64,000 nucleotides of DNA, taken from assembly GCF_900100855.1 (NCBI RefSeq), contig NZ_FNCB01000003.1, positions 1 to 64,000 of the forward strand, written 5' to 3'. This DNA comes from Idiomarina zobellii. GTDB taxonomy: Bacteria > Pseudomonadota > Gammaproteobacteria > Enterobacterales > Alteromonadaceae. The notes under the pieces are model-generated. The model ran no database searches. It saw only the letters and a list, made by a program, of their open reading frames with translations, and was not told where the DNA came from. Both the position numbers and the translations under genes were made by a program. Below are positions 27,330 through 38,454 of this stretch, piece after piece (within the stretch, counting starts at the first letter, position 1; every line of letters starts with the position of its first letter).

Positions 27330-28410
27330 CGCTCTTCTCAAATCTTTTACATTCATTCGCTAAGCGTTGGGTCGCTTCTGGCATCCCACGCTCGCGGGCG
27401 AAACGCGCCATTGTCCACAGTTGTTGCCTGTCATGCAATAAACGTTTTAAGTGGATGGCTAAAGCCCCATTTTCTAACTCTTTTTGCGGCATTAATAGTG
27501 CCGCACCACAACTTTCCAAAACCTTTGCATTCGCTGTTTGATGATCATCCACTGCATGCGGCAGTGGCACCAAAATAGAAGCGACACCAACGGCTGCTAG
27601 CTCCGACACAGTTAACGCTCCAGCGCGGCAAATAACCAGGTCTGCCTTGGCAAATTCCGATGCCATGTCGTCAATAAATTCATGTACGGCCAACGAACTT
27701 ATGGCTTCAGCTCCGGCATACGCTGCTTTAGTGCTGACTTCGTTACCCTGACCACATTGGTGAACCACATTGAGCTCTACATCCGCTAACTGCTGAACCG
27801 CTTGTGGCACTTGCTCATTCAACACTTTTGCGCCCAGGCTTCCGCCGACAACTAATATCGTTATAGGCCCTGCAATGCTCTTATCTTCCTGATGCGTTTT
27901 TACAACCTCAGTAAAAGCCTGACGCAGCGGGTTGCCAACCACCGAGTATCGGCGCCATTGAGGCGTCGCCACCGGCAAACCTAAAAATACATTGGTTGCC
28001 CGAGGCGCCAGTAAGCGGGTTGTCATACCCGGTACTGCATTCTGTTCATGCACTAACAGTGGAATGCCCATCATTTTTGCGGCAATGCCAATCGGCGCAC
28101 AAACATAACCACCAAAAGTCACAACAACGTTCGGCTGTAACTGCTTTAACAGCCGACGACATTGCAGGACAGCTTTGGCCAGCACCAGCGGCATCTTCAA
28201 TTTGCGCAATAACCCGTGTCCGCGAACTCCGGTCATGCTGATGCTATGCAAACTAAAGCCTGCGGCCGGAATAACTCTGGACTCAAGACGCCCTTCCCGA
28301 GTTCCCAGCCAGTCAACCTGCCAGCCGTCATTTCGTAAGGTTTCAGCCACGGCCAGTGCTGGGAAAATATGGCCGCCAGTACCAGCCGCCGCAATCAGTG
28401 CACGGTTCAT
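27322..28410 (-). CDS. murG: MurG, lipid II synthase (GlcNAc transferase)
   Basis: 362 residues. Peripheral membrane glycosyltransferase that turns lipid I into lipid [18 protein letters not shown] is the first glycine-rich loop, [13 protein letters not shown] the second and [16 protein letters not shown] the third; [16 protein letters not shown] and HQTANAK form the UDP-GlcNAc site. It overlaps ftsW by 4 bp and murC by 8 bp, so the three genes are translationally linked. Confidence 0.98.
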   Translation of the reverse strand: MNRALIAAAGTGGHIFPALAVAETLRNDGWQVDWLGTREGRLESRVIPAAGFSLHSISMTGVRGHGLLRKLKMPLVLAKAVLQCRRLLKQLQPNVVVTFGGYVCAPIGIAAKMMGIPLLVHEQNAVPGMTTRLLAPRATNVFLGLPVATPQWRRYSVVGNPLRQAFTEVVKTHQEDKSIAGPITILVVGGSLGAKVLNEQVPQAVQQLADVELNVVHQCGQGNEVSTKAAYAGAEAISSLAVHEFIDDMASEFAKADLVICRAGALTVSELAAVGVASILVPLPHAVDDHQTANAKVLESCGAALLMPQKELENGALAIHLKRLLHDRQQLWTMARFARERGMPEATQRLANECKRFEKSDD

Positions 28411-29633
28411 TCAGCACCTCCGCGCGGCGCAACTTTGCGACCGCTCATTCGGCGCTCATGATCAATACGCAGCAATAATCCGATAGCCAGTGCAGACACA
28501 ACCAAGCTAGTACCACCGTAACTTACTAATGGCAGTGTTAAGCCTTTTGTCGGCAACGCACCAGATGCCACACCGATATTCACAAAGGCCTGGATACTGA
28601 ACCAAACGCCAATGCCATAGGCCAAATACCCGCCGTAGCGCTGGTCGACCATTAGGCAGCGGCGCCCGATAATTAAAGCGCGCCAAACCAACATTAATAC
28701 GACCGCTATCACGCCCATGACGCCTACAAAGCCAAGCTCTTCGGCAACAACGGCCATGATAAAGTCGGTATGAGCCTCGGGCAGGTACTGCAATTTTTGG
28801 ATACTATTCCCTAAACCTGCACCGCTAAATTGCCCCTGTCCAAAGGCAATAAGCGACTGCATTAGCTGGTACCCTGCGCCAAATGGGTCTTTCTCGGGCT
28901 CAAGGAAGGTCAAAAAGCGCTGCATTCGATAAGGCTCAACAATAATCAGCAGTATCATTGCCAGCACACAAGTAATGAATACCGCGAAAAACTGCCAAAG
29001 TTTAGCTCCTGCCAGAAAAAGCATGGCAACAGTCGTCGCTGACAACACAACGACGGTTCCAAAGTCGGGCTGCATCAGCAGCAATACCGCTGCGATAAAC
29101 AACAAGGCCAAAGGTTTGATGAAACCTTTAATAGCTTCCCGGACTTCGTCTTCACGACGCGCCAGATAACTGGCCATGTACACGTAGAAAAACAACTTAG
29201 CCATTTCCGCTACTTGCACGGTAATGGGGCCGACTTTTATCCAACGCTGCGAGCCGTTCACTTCGTGCCCAACAACGAGAACAACCAGCAACATGGCCAA
29301 TCCAACCAACAAGAGCTTACCGCTATGTTCATTCCATAGCGTGGTAGGAATCCGCAAGGACGCCAGCATTACCAATAAGCTGATAACAATATAAATGCCA
29401 TGTCGAATTGCAAAGTGAAATGGGTTTCCGGTCAACCGGTCAGCCGTTGGTAATGACGCTGAATACACCATAATAAATCCAAAGGCTAACAATGCGAGTG
29501 ACACCGTTAGCAGCACGCGGTCGTAAAGAGCCTGACTGGTTGGCGGTTTAAACCATTCAACCAGTTGCTGCCAGCGCGGAGCTTTGGCGGCTGGCATTTC
29601 AAGCGCTAATTGTTCTTCACGCACTGTTGCCAT
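28407..29633 (-). CDS. ftsW: FtsW, SEDS septal peptidoglycan polymerase
   Basis: About 408 residues with ten hydrophobic segments. FtsW polymerises lipid II at the septum with FtsI. SEDS features visible: FIMVYSASLP after the first helix, PDFGTVVVL, GAGLGNSIQKLQYLPEAHTD, with the catalytic Asp in this loop region, and the closing GLTLPLVSYGGTSLV. The start is the ATG at 29633 with GGAGG 7 bases upstream, overlapping murD by 17 bp; the longer open frame lies wholly inside murD. Confidence 0.97.
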   Translation of the reverse strand: MATVREEQLALEMPAAKAPRWQQLVEWFKPPTSQALYDRVLLTVSLALLAFGFIMVYSASLPTADRLTGNPFHFAIRHGIYIVISLLVMLASLRIPTTLWNEHSGKLLLVGLAMLLVVLVVGHEVNGSQRWIKVGPITVQVAEMAKLFFYVYMASYLARREDEVREAIKGFIKPLALLFIAAVLLLMQPDFGTVVVLSATTVAMLFLAGAKLWQFFAVFITCVLAMILLIIVEPYRMQRFLTFLEPEKDPFGAGYQLMQSLIAFGQGQFSGAGLGNSIQKLQYLPEAHTDFIMAVVAEELGFVGVMGVIAVVLMLVWRALIIGRRCLMVDQRYGGYLAYGIGVWFSIQAFVNIGVASGALPTKGLTLPLVSYGGTSLVVSALAIGLLLRIDHERRMSGRKVAPRGGAE

Positions 29634-30993
29634 TGGCTGCCTCCACCGCTTGACAAAATACGCCACCGCGATGCTCAAAGTTATTAAACTGGTCAAAACT
29701 TGCACATGCTGGCGATAACAACACCATGTCGCCGGGCTGCACCAGTGACTTAGCAAGCTCTACGGCCTGCTCCAGGCTGTTAACCTGTCTTGAGCCATTA
29801 AACAGCTTGCCAATTTTCGGACCGTCTTTACCTATTGTCAGCAGTATGTCGACTTTATCTAAAGTCTCTGCTAACTCTTTAAAGTCAGCACCTTTGCCGT
29901 CGCCACCTGCAATGAGGAGTAATCTACCGGTAATTGCCGGTCGCAGCCCCTCGACCGCCGCAGCGGTTGCACCAATATTGGTGGCTTTTGAGTCATTTAC
30001 CCATAACACGCCTGATTCCTGACTCACTAACTGGCAACGGTGCTCTAAACCGGTGAAGTTTTTAGCTGCTTCTACTGCATCTTCTATTGAAATGCCGAGC
30101 GACACAGCCAGTCCCAGTGCAGCTTGAGCGTTCAATAAGTTATGAACGCCCTGTAACTGCAGCTGATCTGCCCGCAGAACCACTTCCCCGGCATAAGTAA
30201 TGGCAACGGGACCGCTTGATTTATCAACATTGCCACCTAGCAAGCCGAAATCATTGGGATGAGCGTCTTTGCCAACGCTCACTACTTTACCGGTGATAGG
30301 GTGAGGCCAGGTATCCTGTTGCTGACGGTTCAACACCCAGGTATCTGCGTTATTAAATATACGCTGCTTAGCAGCAATATAATCCTCAAGCGCATTATAA
30401 CGGTCGAGGTGATCAGCGCTAATATTCAGCAATACTGCGGCTTTCAGTTTTAACTTTTCTGTTAGCTCCAGCTGAAAACTCGATAACTCAAGCACGACAG
30501 CGTCTGGCTTGTTATCCAGCTGTAGCAGGTCTAGCACAGGTAAGCCAATGTTTCCTGCAGCAACCACATTCTTTCCGACCTGCTGGCCAATAAACTCAAC
30601 CAGTCGGGTTACTGTCGACTTACCGTTTGAACCGGTCACAGCCACCAGTGGAAAATCGACGTTTTGAGCAAAGATTTCAATATCCCCAACGACGGGTATA
30701 CCCGCATCGCGAGCTAGCGTCAGCGGCTCTTCTCGCAAATCGATACCAGGGCTTGTGATAATCAAGTCGGCAGCTAACGTGTCCTCTATTTCCCAACGGC
30801 GAGTGTTGAACTCAGCGCCCGGCATTATCGCTTTCGCATCTTCGAGACCCGGCGGATTTTCACGGGAATCAAACACTCGCACATCAGCAATTAACGACGG
30901 CTTGTTTGCCAGAAAACGCACAACCGATACCCCAGTCTTACCCAGACCAAGCACCATGATGTGTTTTGTTTTCTGCCAGTTTATCGTTGTCAT
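29617..30993 (-). CDS. murD: MurD, UDP-N-acetylmuramoyl-alanine--D-glutamate ligase
   Basis: About 458 residues. Adds D-Glu in the cytoplasmic precursor pathway. IMVLGLGKTGVSVVRFL is the N-terminal loop, VTGSNGKSTVTRL the ATP site, NISADHLDRY the middle-domain signature and HRCQLV with WVNDSKATN the substrate region; LLSPACASFDQF closes the domain. The start is the ATG at 30993, 5 bp after mraY, where the family sequence begins; an open frame extends into mraY. Confidence 0.97.
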   Translation of the reverse strand: MTTINWQKTKHIMVLGLGKTGVSVVRFLANKPSLIADVRVFDSRENPPGLEDAKAIMPGAEFNTRRWEIEDTLAADLIITSPGIDLREEPLTLARDAGIPVVGDIEIFAQNVDFPLVAVTGSNGKSTVTRLVEFIGQQVGKNVVAAGNIGLPVLDLLQLDNKPDAVVLELSSFQLELTEKLKLKAAVLLNISADHLDRYNALEDYIAAKQRIFNNADTWVLNRQQQDTWPHPITGKVVSVGKDAHPNDFGLLGGNVDKSSGPVAITYAGEVVLRADQLQLQGVHNLLNAQAALGLAVSLGISIEDAVEAAKNFTGLEHRCQLVSQESGVLWVNDSKATNIGATAAAVEGLRPAITGRLLLIAGGDGKGADFKELAETLDKVDILLTIGKDGPKIGKLFNGSRQVNSLEQAVELAKSLVQPGDMVLLSPACASFDQFNNFEHRGGVFCQAVEAANGNSA

Positions 30994-30998
30994 TGTTA

Positions 30999-32081
30999 TT
31001 ACCGAAGTTTCAGTGTTGCTAAACCAATTAGCACGAAAATTAAAGACAATATCCAAAAGCGCACGATAACTCGTGGCTCTGGCCACCCTTTTAGCTCGTA
31101 ATGGTGGTGAATAGGTGCCATACGGAAGACTCGTTTGCCTCTAAGCTTGTATGAGCCAACCTGAAGCATGACCGACACGGTTTCCATGACGAACACACCA
31201 CCCATAATGAACAGCACCAGCTCCTGACGAACCAAAATGGCAATGATGCCAAGTGCAGCTCCAAGCGCCAGCGAGCCAACATCGCCCATAAATACCAGTG
31301 CCGGATAGGTGTTAAACCAAAGGAAGCCAAGACCGGCTCCCACAATAGCGGCACAAACAACCAGTAATTCTGCGGTTAGTGGTAAATAAGGAATTTGTAA
31401 GTAATCGGCGAAGTTCACATTACCGGAGGCGTAAGCAAAAATACCCAGCGCCGCTGCCACCATAACGGTTGGCATGATGGCCAAGCCGTCCAGGCCATCG
31501 GTTAAGTTCACCGCATTACTGGTACCCACCATGACAAAGTAGGCCATAAGGATGTAAAGCATGCCCAGCTGCGGCATGACATCTTTAAAGAACGGTACTA
31601 GCAGGGCAGTTTCAGCCCCCATGGTGCTGCTCCAATACAGGTATACCGCCGCTGCACTGGCAATAACGGATTGCCAGAAGTACTTCCACTTGGCAATGAG
31701 GCCTTTTGGATCTTTACGCACAACTTTACGGTAGTCGTCGATGAAGCCAATAATGCCAAAACCTGTTATGACCAGTAGCACAACCCAGACATAACGGTTT
31801 TCTAAGTCAGCCCAGAGTAATGAAGAGCCAAGCACTGCCGCCAAAATTAAGACTCCCCCCATGGTTGGGGTTCCGCTCTTACTTAAATGACTTTGTGGGC
31901 CGTCATCTCTTACGGTCTGCCCAATTTGCAGAAGCTGCAGACGACGAATTAATGTTGGACCTAACCAGAGCGATAGTACCAATGCCGTTAAGATGCTTAA
32001 TATTGCTCTCAACGTTAGGTAAGAAAACACGTTAAACGCGCTTTCAAATTGCATTAGGTACTCAGCCAACCAAACTAACAT
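30999..32081 (-). CDS. mraY: MraY, phospho-MurNAc-pentapeptide translocase
   Basis: 360 residues, about ten membrane helices. Makes lipid I by moving phospho-MurNAc-pentapeptide onto undecaprenyl phosphate. Visible: [20 protein letters not shown] (the acidic DD motif), [25 protein letters not shown] and the magnesium/substrate segment [16 protein letters not shown]. It overlaps the murF end by 7 bp. Confidence 0.98.
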   Translation of the reverse strand: MLVWLAEYLMQFESAFNVFSYLTLRAILSILTALVLSLWLGPTLIRRLQLLQIGQTVRDDGPQSHLSKSGTPTMGGVLILAAVLGSSLLWADLENRYVWVVLLVITGFGIIGFIDDYRKVVRKDPKGLIAKWKYFWQSVIASAAAVYLYWSSTMGAETALLVPFFKDVMPQLGMLYILMAYFVMVGTSNAVNLTDGLDGLAIMPTVMVAAALGIFAYASGNVNFADYLQIPYLPLTAELLVVCAAIVGAGLGFLWFNTYPALVFMGDVGSLALGAALGIIAILVRQELVLFIMGGVFVMETVSVMLQVGSYKLRGKRVFRMAPIHHHYELKGWPEPRVIVRFWILSLIFVLIGLATLKLR

Positions 32082-33478
32082 GCGTGTTTATCCCCTATAC
32101 TGCTGTGGCTCTCTACAGCGCTTTGCAACGCCGCTACGACGCGCTCCATGTGCGCAGACCGTGAGCCTTTAACCAGCACTGTGACCGGCTGCTTACCCTG
32201 TTGTTCTGTAAGTCTTTGTAAAATCGCCTGCACTAGGGCATCCAGTTGACTGAAATGCTTGCCTCCGTGACCATTAAACACTTCACTGGCGCTTTGGCTG
32301 AGTACGCCCAGGCTGTATAAATTATCAATGCCCGTACCTATAGCGTGCTCGCCTATTTCTTCATGATAAGCGCGGGCATCAGCCCCAAGCTCTCCCATGT
32401 CGCCCAGGACAAAAATTCGATAACCACTGTAGCTACCCAGTAAATCCAGCGCAGCTTTTGTTGAGGCAACGCTCGCATTATAGGTGTCGTCAATAATACG
32501 TAAGTGCTCACTAACTTTGATGGTGGTTAGACGACCTTTAGCAGGAGTTACCAGCTCTAAGCCGCTAATAATGTCAGTCAGAGGAACGCCTAGCTGATAA
32601 GCCGCTGCTGAGGCTGACAGCGCATTAAGCACATTGTGGCGGCCACTTAACTGTAAAGTCACTGCCTCGGCTTGGCCGTCAATATGTAAGGAAAAGGTTG
32701 GGTGGCCTTCATCGTTGAGTTGAATGTCTGTTGCATACACATCAGCTTGCTCAGATAAACCGAACGTCTGCCAGTGGTAGTTAGCGCACACTGACTCCCA
32801 ACTCGAACTGTAATCAGACTCTAGTGGGGTAATCGCCACTCCCTGGCTCCCCAGACCACGGAAAATCTCAGTTTTAGCGCGCGCAACACCGTGCACACTG
32901 CCAAAACCTTCAACATGCGCAGCGCTGACATTATTCAGTATTGCTACATCAGGCTTAGTTAAGTTAGTGGTGTAACCAATCTCTCCGGGATGATTCGCGC
33001 CCAACTCAATAACCGCGTATTTATGCTGCTTTCCAAGGCGTAACAATGTCAGCGGCACACCAATGTCATTATTGAAGTTACCGGCTGTTGCCAGAGTACT
33101 GTCCTTAAGCGACAGAATGGAAGACAGCATTTCTTTAACTGTGGTTTTTCCGTTACTACCGGTAATAGCAACGGTTTTTGGAGCCACTTCTGCTTTCACT
33201 GCCGCACCGAGTAGTCCCAATGCATAGCGCGTATCCTCAACGACAATTTGGCTTAATTCGGTTTGTTGCGGCTTCTCAACAAGCAAGGCTTCAGCACCAC
33301 CTTGTCGAGCTTGCTCGGTAAATCGATGCGCATCGAAATTAGGCCCCTTTAACGCAATAAATAGCGCCCCGGTTAAGTCGTCACGCGTATCCGTTGATAC
33401 CTTACTGATTGTTTTGTCTTCACCGACAAGACGCCCACCGACTTTCTCTGCTATCCAGGTTAAGGTTACAGAAATCAT
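32075..33478 (-). CDS. murF: MurF, UDP-MurNAc-tripeptide D-alanyl-D-alanine ligase
   Basis: 467 residues. Adds D-Ala-D-Ala (made by Ddl) to complete the pentapeptide. [14 protein letters not shown] is the ATP site, [17 protein letters not shown] matches the MurF signature, followed by [10 protein letters not shown] and [27 protein letters not shown] marks the C-terminal domain and [12 protein letters not shown] ends it. Overlaps murE by 4 bp. Confidence 0.97.
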   Translation of the reverse strand: MISVTLTWIAEKVGGRLVGEDKTISKVSTDTRDDLTGALFIALKGPNFDAHRFTEQARQGGAEALLVEKPQQTELSQIVVEDTRYALGLLGAAVKAEVAPKTVAITGSNGKTTVKEMLSSILSLKDSTLATAGNFNNDIGVPLTLLRLGKQHKYAVIELGANHPGEIGYTTNLTKPDVAILNNVSAAHVEGFGSVHGVARAKTEIFRGLGSQGVAITPLESDYSSSWESVCANYHWQTFGLSEQADVYATDIQLNDEGHPTFSLHIDGQAEAVTLQLSGRHNVLNALSASAAAYQLGVPLTDIISGLELVTPAKGRLTTIKVSEHLRIIDDTYNASVASTKAALDLLGSYSGYRIFVLGDMGELGADARAYHEEIGEHAIGTGIDNLYSLGVLSQSASEVFNGHGGKHFSQLDALVQAILQRLTEQQGKQPVTVLVKGSRSAHMERVVAALQSAVESHSSIGDKHAC

Positions 33479-34941
33479 GCGCAGTCTCCTTGCAGCCAGT
33501 CGCTGACAACCGCTCGTTCGTTGTAATCAACACGCTGTGTGCCTATTACTTGATAATCTTCATGCCCCTTGCCAGCCAGAAGTACGACATCATCCTGCTG
33601 GGCTTCTTGCATGGCCCGAATCACGGCTTCCCGGCGACCCGGCCATACTTTCACTTTGTCCTTTTCAGCAATGCCGGCAAGAATGTCATCAATAATCTGT
33701 TCACTGGGTTCAGTACGCGGGTTGTCGTCGGTAACAACGACAACATCGGCTGAGTCTGCTGCGACTTTCCCCATTTGCGGGCGTTTGCCCCGGTCTCTGT
33801 CTCCGCCACATCCAAACACACACCATAGTTTGCCTTTGCAATGCAGTCGCAGCGCTCTTAGCACTTGGTCCAAAGCGTCCGGTGTGTGAGCGTAATCAAC
33901 GACAACCAATGGCGAATGCTGATTGTGGAAAGCCTCCATACGACCCGGCACTGGCATTAACAGCTTGCAGGCATTGGCTAAGTCACTCAGCTTGTAGCCT
34001 AGAGCGAGCAGCGTCGCTATCGCAGTTAACACGTTGTAGATATTGAAGCGCCCTAATAGCGGCGTTTCTATTGCGTAAGACTGTCCCTGCCAGCTCAACT
34101 CAAACGTCGAGCCCTCTTCATGGAATTGCAGTCCTGAGGCTTTTAGGCTTGGCTCCAAGGATGAGTCGTTTAATGTCACCCAGAGTTCGGCACCATGTTC
34201 TTTGTACCAGTTCGCCAATACCGTATCGTCGGCATTCACAATTCGGTGCTGAACACCAAAGTCCGTAAATAGGCGTTGCTTTGCAGCAACATAATTGTCC
34301 ATCGTACCGTGGTAATCCAGGTGGTCACGACTAATATTGGTAATAGCGGCAGCCGCAAATTGAAGGGCGTCTACCCGGCGCTGCACTAACGCATGAGACG
34401 ACACTTCCATAGCCACCAACTCAGCCCCTTCCGCTTTCAACGTAGCCAGCCGCTGCTGAATAGTAACCGCATCCGGTGTGGTATGGCGCTCTGGTAACAG
34501 CCGCCCAATTAAGCCGCTTCCTGTTGTGCCAATAACGGCTGACTCATAACCCAAGCGTTGAGCAAGTTGCGCAATAATATGAGTGACCGATGTTTTGCCG
34601 TTAGTACCGGTAACGCCGATAACGGTCATACCTTTTGACGGGTGCTCGAAGAAGTTTCCGGCAATTTCAGACAAATGCTCGCGAACCCCACTAAAGCCGA
34701 CAACAACGGCACCTCGACGCTGCTCTACCGCTAAGCCCGGAGACTCAGCAATCACCGCAACAGCGCCCTGGTCGATAGCCGCGTCGATATAAGCACGACC
34801 ATCGGTTTCGTACCCAGGTATTGCAATGAATAAATCACCGTTAGCGACCTGACGGCTATCCAGTTTTACGCCCGAGACGGTCACATCTGGAATATTTAAT
34901 GATGCAGGCAACATATTTAGAAGTTCAGAAAGCATTTTCAT
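33475..34941 (-). CDS. murE: MurE, UDP-MurNAc-dipeptide ligase (meso-diaminopimelate type)
   Basis: 488 residues. ATP site VTGTNGKTSVTHI; VSSHALVQRRV, ITNISRDHLDYHGTM and VVDYAHTPDALDQVL are family signatures. The diaminopimelate-specific motif DDNPR is present (VVTDDNPRTEPSEQI), so the third residue of the stem peptide should be meso-DAP, as expected for a Gram-negative. The ATG overlaps the ftsI stop as ATGA. Confidence 0.97.
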   Translation of the reverse strand: MKMLSELLNMLPASLNIPDVTVSGVKLDSRQVANGDLFIAIPGYETDGRAYIDAAIDQGAVAVIAESPGLAVEQRRGAVVVGFSGVREHLSEIAGNFFEHPSKGMTVIGVTGTNGKTSVTHIIAQLAQRLGYESAVIGTTGSGLIGRLLPERHTTPDAVTIQQRLATLKAEGAELVAMEVSSHALVQRRVDALQFAAAAITNISRDHLDYHGTMDNYVAAKQRLFTDFGVQHRIVNADDTVLANWYKEHGAELWVTLNDSSLEPSLKASGLQFHEEGSTFELSWQGQSYAIETPLLGRFNIYNVLTAIATLLALGYKLSDLANACKLLMPVPGRMEAFHNQHSPLVVVDYAHTPDALDQVLRALRLHCKGKLWCVFGCGGDRDRGKRPQMGKVAADSADVVVVTDDNPRTEPSEQIIDDILAGIAEKDKVKVWPGRREAVIRAMQEAQQDDVVLLAGKGHEDYQVIGTQRVDYNERAVVSDWLQGDCA

Positions 34942-36671
34942 TGCTGACCTCCGAAGCCTGCTGCGCGAATTTCTGTGTCATCCGGGTTATCCGGCGGCAC
35001 GTTCAACAAGCGCATGGTTTGCGCGACGATATTTGAGAATACAGGGGCGGCCGCGGTACCACCGTAATAGTCATCAGTTCCCGGCTCGTTTATTGTCACA
35101 ACAACCACTACTTCTGGGTTGCTCACTGGCGCAATGCCGGCAAACAACGCGACATATTCATCACCATAACCACCCGTTGCTTTCGTTTTCCGCGTGGTAC
35201 CGGTTTTCCCAGCGATTCGGTATCCCGGTACCTGAGCCTGTTTTGCAGTGCCGTCACGAACAACTTCTTCCATCATATGCATAACGGCAAGCGTATTATC
35301 AGGATTAAAGACTTGCTCGCCTGGTAGCGGTGATTCTTGACGGAATATGGTCAGCGGCCGCTTCACACCACCGGAGGCTATAATACTGTAAGCTTTAGCT
35401 AGCTGTAGGGTCGTAACAGACAAGCCATAACCATAGGACAATGTGGCTATTTCAAACTCAGACCAACGACGCCGATCGCTCAGCAGCCCCATACCCTCGC
35501 CCAGTAAGGCAACTCCTGTATCACTACCAAAGCCAGCATCCGCGTAGGTTTGTAGTAACGAGTCGACACCTAAGTCCAGCGCCATTTTCGTCACACCCAC
35601 GTTTGACGAGTGCTTAAGGACCTCTGTCAGGGTAAGCTCTCCGCGGTTACGCGGGTCACTCACGCGGCGTCCACCCAAGCGCATCCAGCCCGGACTTGTA
35701 TCAATAATGTCACCGGCTTTATGACGGCCGTTTTCCAGCGCACTCAGCACCACCAAAGGCTTGACCGTCGAGCCTGGCTCGTAGCTGTCGGTAATCGCCC
35801 GATTTCGCATTCTGAATGACTGCAAATCGGCACGATTGTTAGGGTTAAAGGACGGGCTGTTGACCATTGCCAGGATTTCACCAGTATCAACATCGAGTAC
35901 AATAGCGGAGCCAGACGTTGCCTGGTTGTAGCGCACGGCTTTTTTAAGCTCTGTATAGGCAGTCGCCTGAATCCGCTGATCGATACTCAAGGTTAATTGT
36001 TTTGGTTGTTGCGCCTCTGTCTGGCTAATTTCCTCAACAACCCGCCCTTGCGCGTCCTTGCGGTAAACTCGCTTGCCCGGTTGTCCGGTCAAGTGTTCGT
36101 CATACAGTAACTCGAGTCCTTCCTGACCCTCACCATCAATATTTGTCAGACCCACTAAATGGGCAGCAATTTCACCGGTTGGGTAATAACGGCGAGACTC
36201 TGTTTTTAAATAAACGCCCGGAATTTTTAGCTGCTTGACGTAATCCGCTTCCGACGGTGTGACTTTTCGCTGCAAATAAACAAAGCGTTTGCTTGGATCA
36301 TCGACTTTATCAACCAAGGCTTCGCGGTTCATTCGAAAGGTTTCTGCCAATGCCTGCCAGCGCCGGTTATCTGCCAACGCATTATGTTCATCAATACGTT
36401 TAGGGTCAGCCCAGACAGTTTCTACCGGGACGCTAACAGCAAGCTCGCGGCCGTGACGGTCGACAATACTGCCTCGCTGCACTGGCAAGCTATCAGAGCG
36501 TAAACTACGCATATCGCCTTGCAAGGAGAAGCGTTCAGGGCTAACAACTTGTATATAAGCTGCACGCGCAACCAAAACGGAGAAAACACCGAACAGCACG
36601 GTCACTGCGATATAAAAACGCCAGCGAGTACCAGCCGGTTCAGTCCGTTTTTTACGCTTCGCCATTACCAT
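34938..36671 (-). CDS. ftsI: FtsI (PBP3), septal peptidoglycan transpeptidase
   Basis: 577 residues: short cytoplasmic end, one membrane helix (FYIAVTVLFGVFSVLVARAAY), dimerisation domain beginning RGSIVDRHGRELAVSVP, and the transpeptidase domain with the serine motif EPGSTVKPL, the SxN motif HSSNVGVTK and KTGTTRK. It crosslinks septal glycan made by FtsW. GGAGG lies 10 bases before the ATG at 36671; an ATG two codons later is possible. Overlaps ftsL by 7 bp. Confidence 0.97.
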   Translation of the reverse strand: MVMAKRKKRTEPAGTRWRFYIAVTVLFGVFSVLVARAAYIQVVSPERFSLQGDMRSLRSDSLPVQRGSIVDRHGRELAVSVPVETVWADPKRIDEHNALADNRRWQALAETFRMNREALVDKVDDPSKRFVYLQRKVTPSEADYVKQLKIPGVYLKTESRRYYPTGEIAAHLVGLTNIDGEGQEGLELLYDEHLTGQPGKRVYRKDAQGRVVEEISQTEAQQPKQLTLSIDQRIQATAYTELKKAVRYNQATSGSAIVLDVDTGEILAMVNSPSFNPNNRADLQSFRMRNRAITDSYEPGSTVKPLVVLSALENGRHKAGDIIDTSPGWMRLGGRRVSDPRNRGELTLTEVLKHSSNVGVTKMALDLGVDSLLQTYADAGFGSDTGVALLGEGMGLLSDRRRWSEFEIATLSYGYGLSVTTLQLAKAYSIIASGGVKRPLTIFRQESPLPGEQVFNPDNTLAVMHMMEEVVRDGTAKQAQVPGYRIAGKTGTTRKTKATGGYGDEYVALFAGIAPVSNPEVVVVVTINEPGTDDYYGGTAAAPVFSNIVAQTMRLLNVPPDNPDDTEIRAAGFGGQQ

Positions 36672-36979
36672 GAGACCATAACCTCCGTTTCGGATGTTAC
36701 GTCACGCATTCCAAGCTGCTGTTGAGCAATACGTTCAACCCGGCTGTGCTCTGTCAGTGCATTCTGCTCAATCACTAAATGTCGCCACTCGCGGTCAAGC
36801 GTGTCGCGGTAAGACAACAGATCATCACGTTCAGCTGTCAGCTGACGGTTCAAGTGAGCCACATAAACAATGCTTAGTGCGTTAAAAACGACCACCACGC
36901 CCAGTAGCACAACCCACTTATGCTGCACTAAATCTTGCAGCACCATTTTGGTTAAGCTGGGATAGCGTTGTTTAGTCAT
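36665..36979 (-). CDS. ftsL: FtsL, divisome bitopic protein
   Basis: 104 residues with a cytoplasmic end, one membrane helix ([20 protein letters not shown], about 28-47) and a periplasmic coiled coil ([20 protein letters not shown]). With FtsB and FtsQ it activates FtsW/FtsI. Sequence is weakly conserved in this family, so the call rests on size, topology and position between rsmH and ftsI. Overlaps rsmH by 8 bp. Confidence 0.93.
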   Translation of the reverse strand: MTKQRYPSLTKMVLQDLVQHKWVVLLGVVVVFNALSIVYVAHLNRQLTAERDDLLSYRDTLDREWRHLVIEQNALTEHSRVERIAQQQLGMRDVTSETEVMVSW

Positions 36980-37919
36980 GGTAAACCCTCCTTGCTATAC
37001 GCAGCACTGAACTGCGTGCCCGAGGGTTTAGTGAGACTTCGTGTTTGCCTGGTTTTATGGCTTTACCCACTTTTTCTAATGACTTGTCTTTATTTATCTC
37101 GGCATCAGTAACAGGTAGTCCGGCTGGTACCTGCTTGCCTTCGCTGTGTTTGCGAATAAAACGTTTAACCAATCGGTCTTCCAGGCTATGGAAACTAATA
37201 ACGACTAGAAGTCCGTCTTGCTTTAGGGCCGACAGAGAGGCTTCAAGCGCCTGCTCTATTTGTTCCAGCTCTTTGTTGACATGAATTCGAATAGCCTGGA
37301 ATGTCCGCGTTGCCGGGTGCTTATGCTTTTCTTTTACCGGGCTGACACGGGCAATCATATCCGCCAGTTGTTTCGTGCGCACAAAAGGCTCTTTCTCGCG
37401 ATCCATAACAATGGCGCTGGCAATTTTTCGCGCAAAACGCTCTTCGCCATATTCTTTAAGTACCCAGCTTATCTCATCTTTTTCAGCTCGGTTCAGCCAT
37501 TCGGCGGCTGTTTCACCGCGCGTGGTATCCATTCTCATATCGAGTGGTCCGTCGCGCATGAAGCTAAAACCTCTCTCGGCATCATCGAGTTGTGGGGACG
37601 ACACGCCAAGGTCGAATAAAATACCGGTGACTTTTCCGGTTAATTGCCGCTGTTCAAGTACCTGTTGCAGGTTTGAGAAAGGAGTGTGGATAATGTCAAA
37701 ACGTGGGTCGTCTTGCAGTGTTTTAGCGGCTTCAATAGCTTGTGGGTCTTGGTCTAACGCAATAACCTGAGCGTCATTGCCTAGCTTTTCTAACAACGCA
37801 CGCGTGTGACCACCACGTCCAAATGTGGCGTCAATATAGGTGCCTGCTGTATCAGTCACTAAAGCGTTGATGGACTCTTCCAGTAGCACCGAAACGTGTT
37901 GCGGTGACGTTGTTATCAT
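36972..37919 (-). CDS. rsmH: RsmH (MraW), 16S rRNA m4C1402 methyltransferase
   Basis: 315 residues. N4-methylates C1402 in the decoding centre, at the same base that RsmI (encoded at 41132-41983 here) 2'-O-methylates. Visible: [13 protein letters not shown], the SAM-binding [37 protein letters not shown], the helical insert with [15 protein letters not shown] and [12 protein letters not shown]. Follows mraZ directly, with stop and start overlapping. Confidence 0.97.
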   Translation of the reverse strand: MITTSPQHVSVLLEESINALVTDTAGTYIDATFGRGGHTRALLEKLGNDAQVIALDQDPQAIEAAKTLQDDPRFDIIHTPFSNLQQVLEQRQLTGKVTGILFDLGVSSPQLDDAERGFSFMRDGPLDMRMDTTRGETAAEWLNRAEKDEISWVLKEYGEERFARKIASAIVMDREKEPFVRTKQLADMIARVSPVKEKHKHPATRTFQAIRIHVNKELEQIEQALEASLSALKQDGLLVVISFHSLEDRLVKRFIRKHSEGKQVPAGLPVTDAEINKDKSLEKVGKAIKPGKHEVSLNPRARSSVLRIARRVYHD

Positions 37920-38377
37920 TATAGAGAGAAGTCTTCCAGTCTTTCGTTTAGGGTGAAGTCGCCCTCGCGCTCAACGTCCATATCCTGAGCCACTTGGTCA
38001 TGCCAAGCGTCTTCATCCCACAGTTCAAATTTGTTCAGCTGACCAACCAACATAAGCTTCTTCTCGAGCCCTGCATGTTGTCTTAAAGGTGCTGATATCA
38101 GTAAACGACCGTTTTTATCCATTTCACAGTCGTCTGCATGGCCGAGTAACAACCGCTGCAAGCGGCGTTCTGCGGGGTTCATACTCGATAAACGGGTGAG
38201 TTTCTGCTCAATGATTTGCCACTCGGGAAGCGGGTACAACAACAGGCACGGTTGTTTAATATCAATCGTGCATACCATTTTCCCTTCACAGTCTAAAGAC
38301 AAGGCTTGGCGATACTTAGCTGGGATTGCTAAGCGCCCTTTGCTGTCAAGACTGAGTGTTGTTGCTCCTCGGAACAT
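37919..38377 (-). CDS. mraZ: MraZ, transcriptional regulator of the dcw cluster
   Basis: 152 residues with two SpoVT-AbrB-type halves, each carrying the family motif: [15 protein letters not shown] near 10-24 and [14 protein letters not shown] near 90-103. MraZ forms a ring that binds short TGGG-type repeats and represses its own operon in E. coli. Such repeats stand upstream of this gene at the spacing expected. AGGTGG lies just before the ATG. First gene of the cluster. Confidence 0.97.
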   Translation of the reverse strand: MFRGATTLSLDSKGRLAIPAKYRQALSLDCEGKMVCTIDIKQPCLLLYPLPEWQIIEQKLTRLSSMNPAERRLQRLLLGHADDCEMDKNGRLLISAPLRQHAGLEKKLMLVGQLNKFELWDEDAWHDQVAQDMDVEREGDFTLNERLEDFSL

Positions 38378-38399
38378 GATCCCACCTGATCATTAAGAT

Positions 38400-38454
38400 C
38401 CACTATTATCCACAAATCCCCACAATGTTACAGTCTAGGTTCCACTGTTTCCCA
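38400..38454 (-). promoter_or_regulatory. MraZ operator: TGG repeats at 10-bp spacing
   Basis: On the minus strand TGG occurs at 38420-38422 (as TGGGG), 38410-38412 and 38400-38402, each exactly 10 bp apart, about +4 to +26 from the predicted start point. A second pair at 38452-38454 (TGGGA) and 38442-38444 is also 10 bp apart and lies between the -35 and -10. E. coli MraZ is known to bind TGGGN repeats separated by 5 bases, the same 10-bp period. Confidence 0.7.

Noticed and set aside
29634-29756. 41-residue N-terminal extension of FtsW
   Set aside because: Entirely within murD; the ATG at 29633 has a strong ribosome site.
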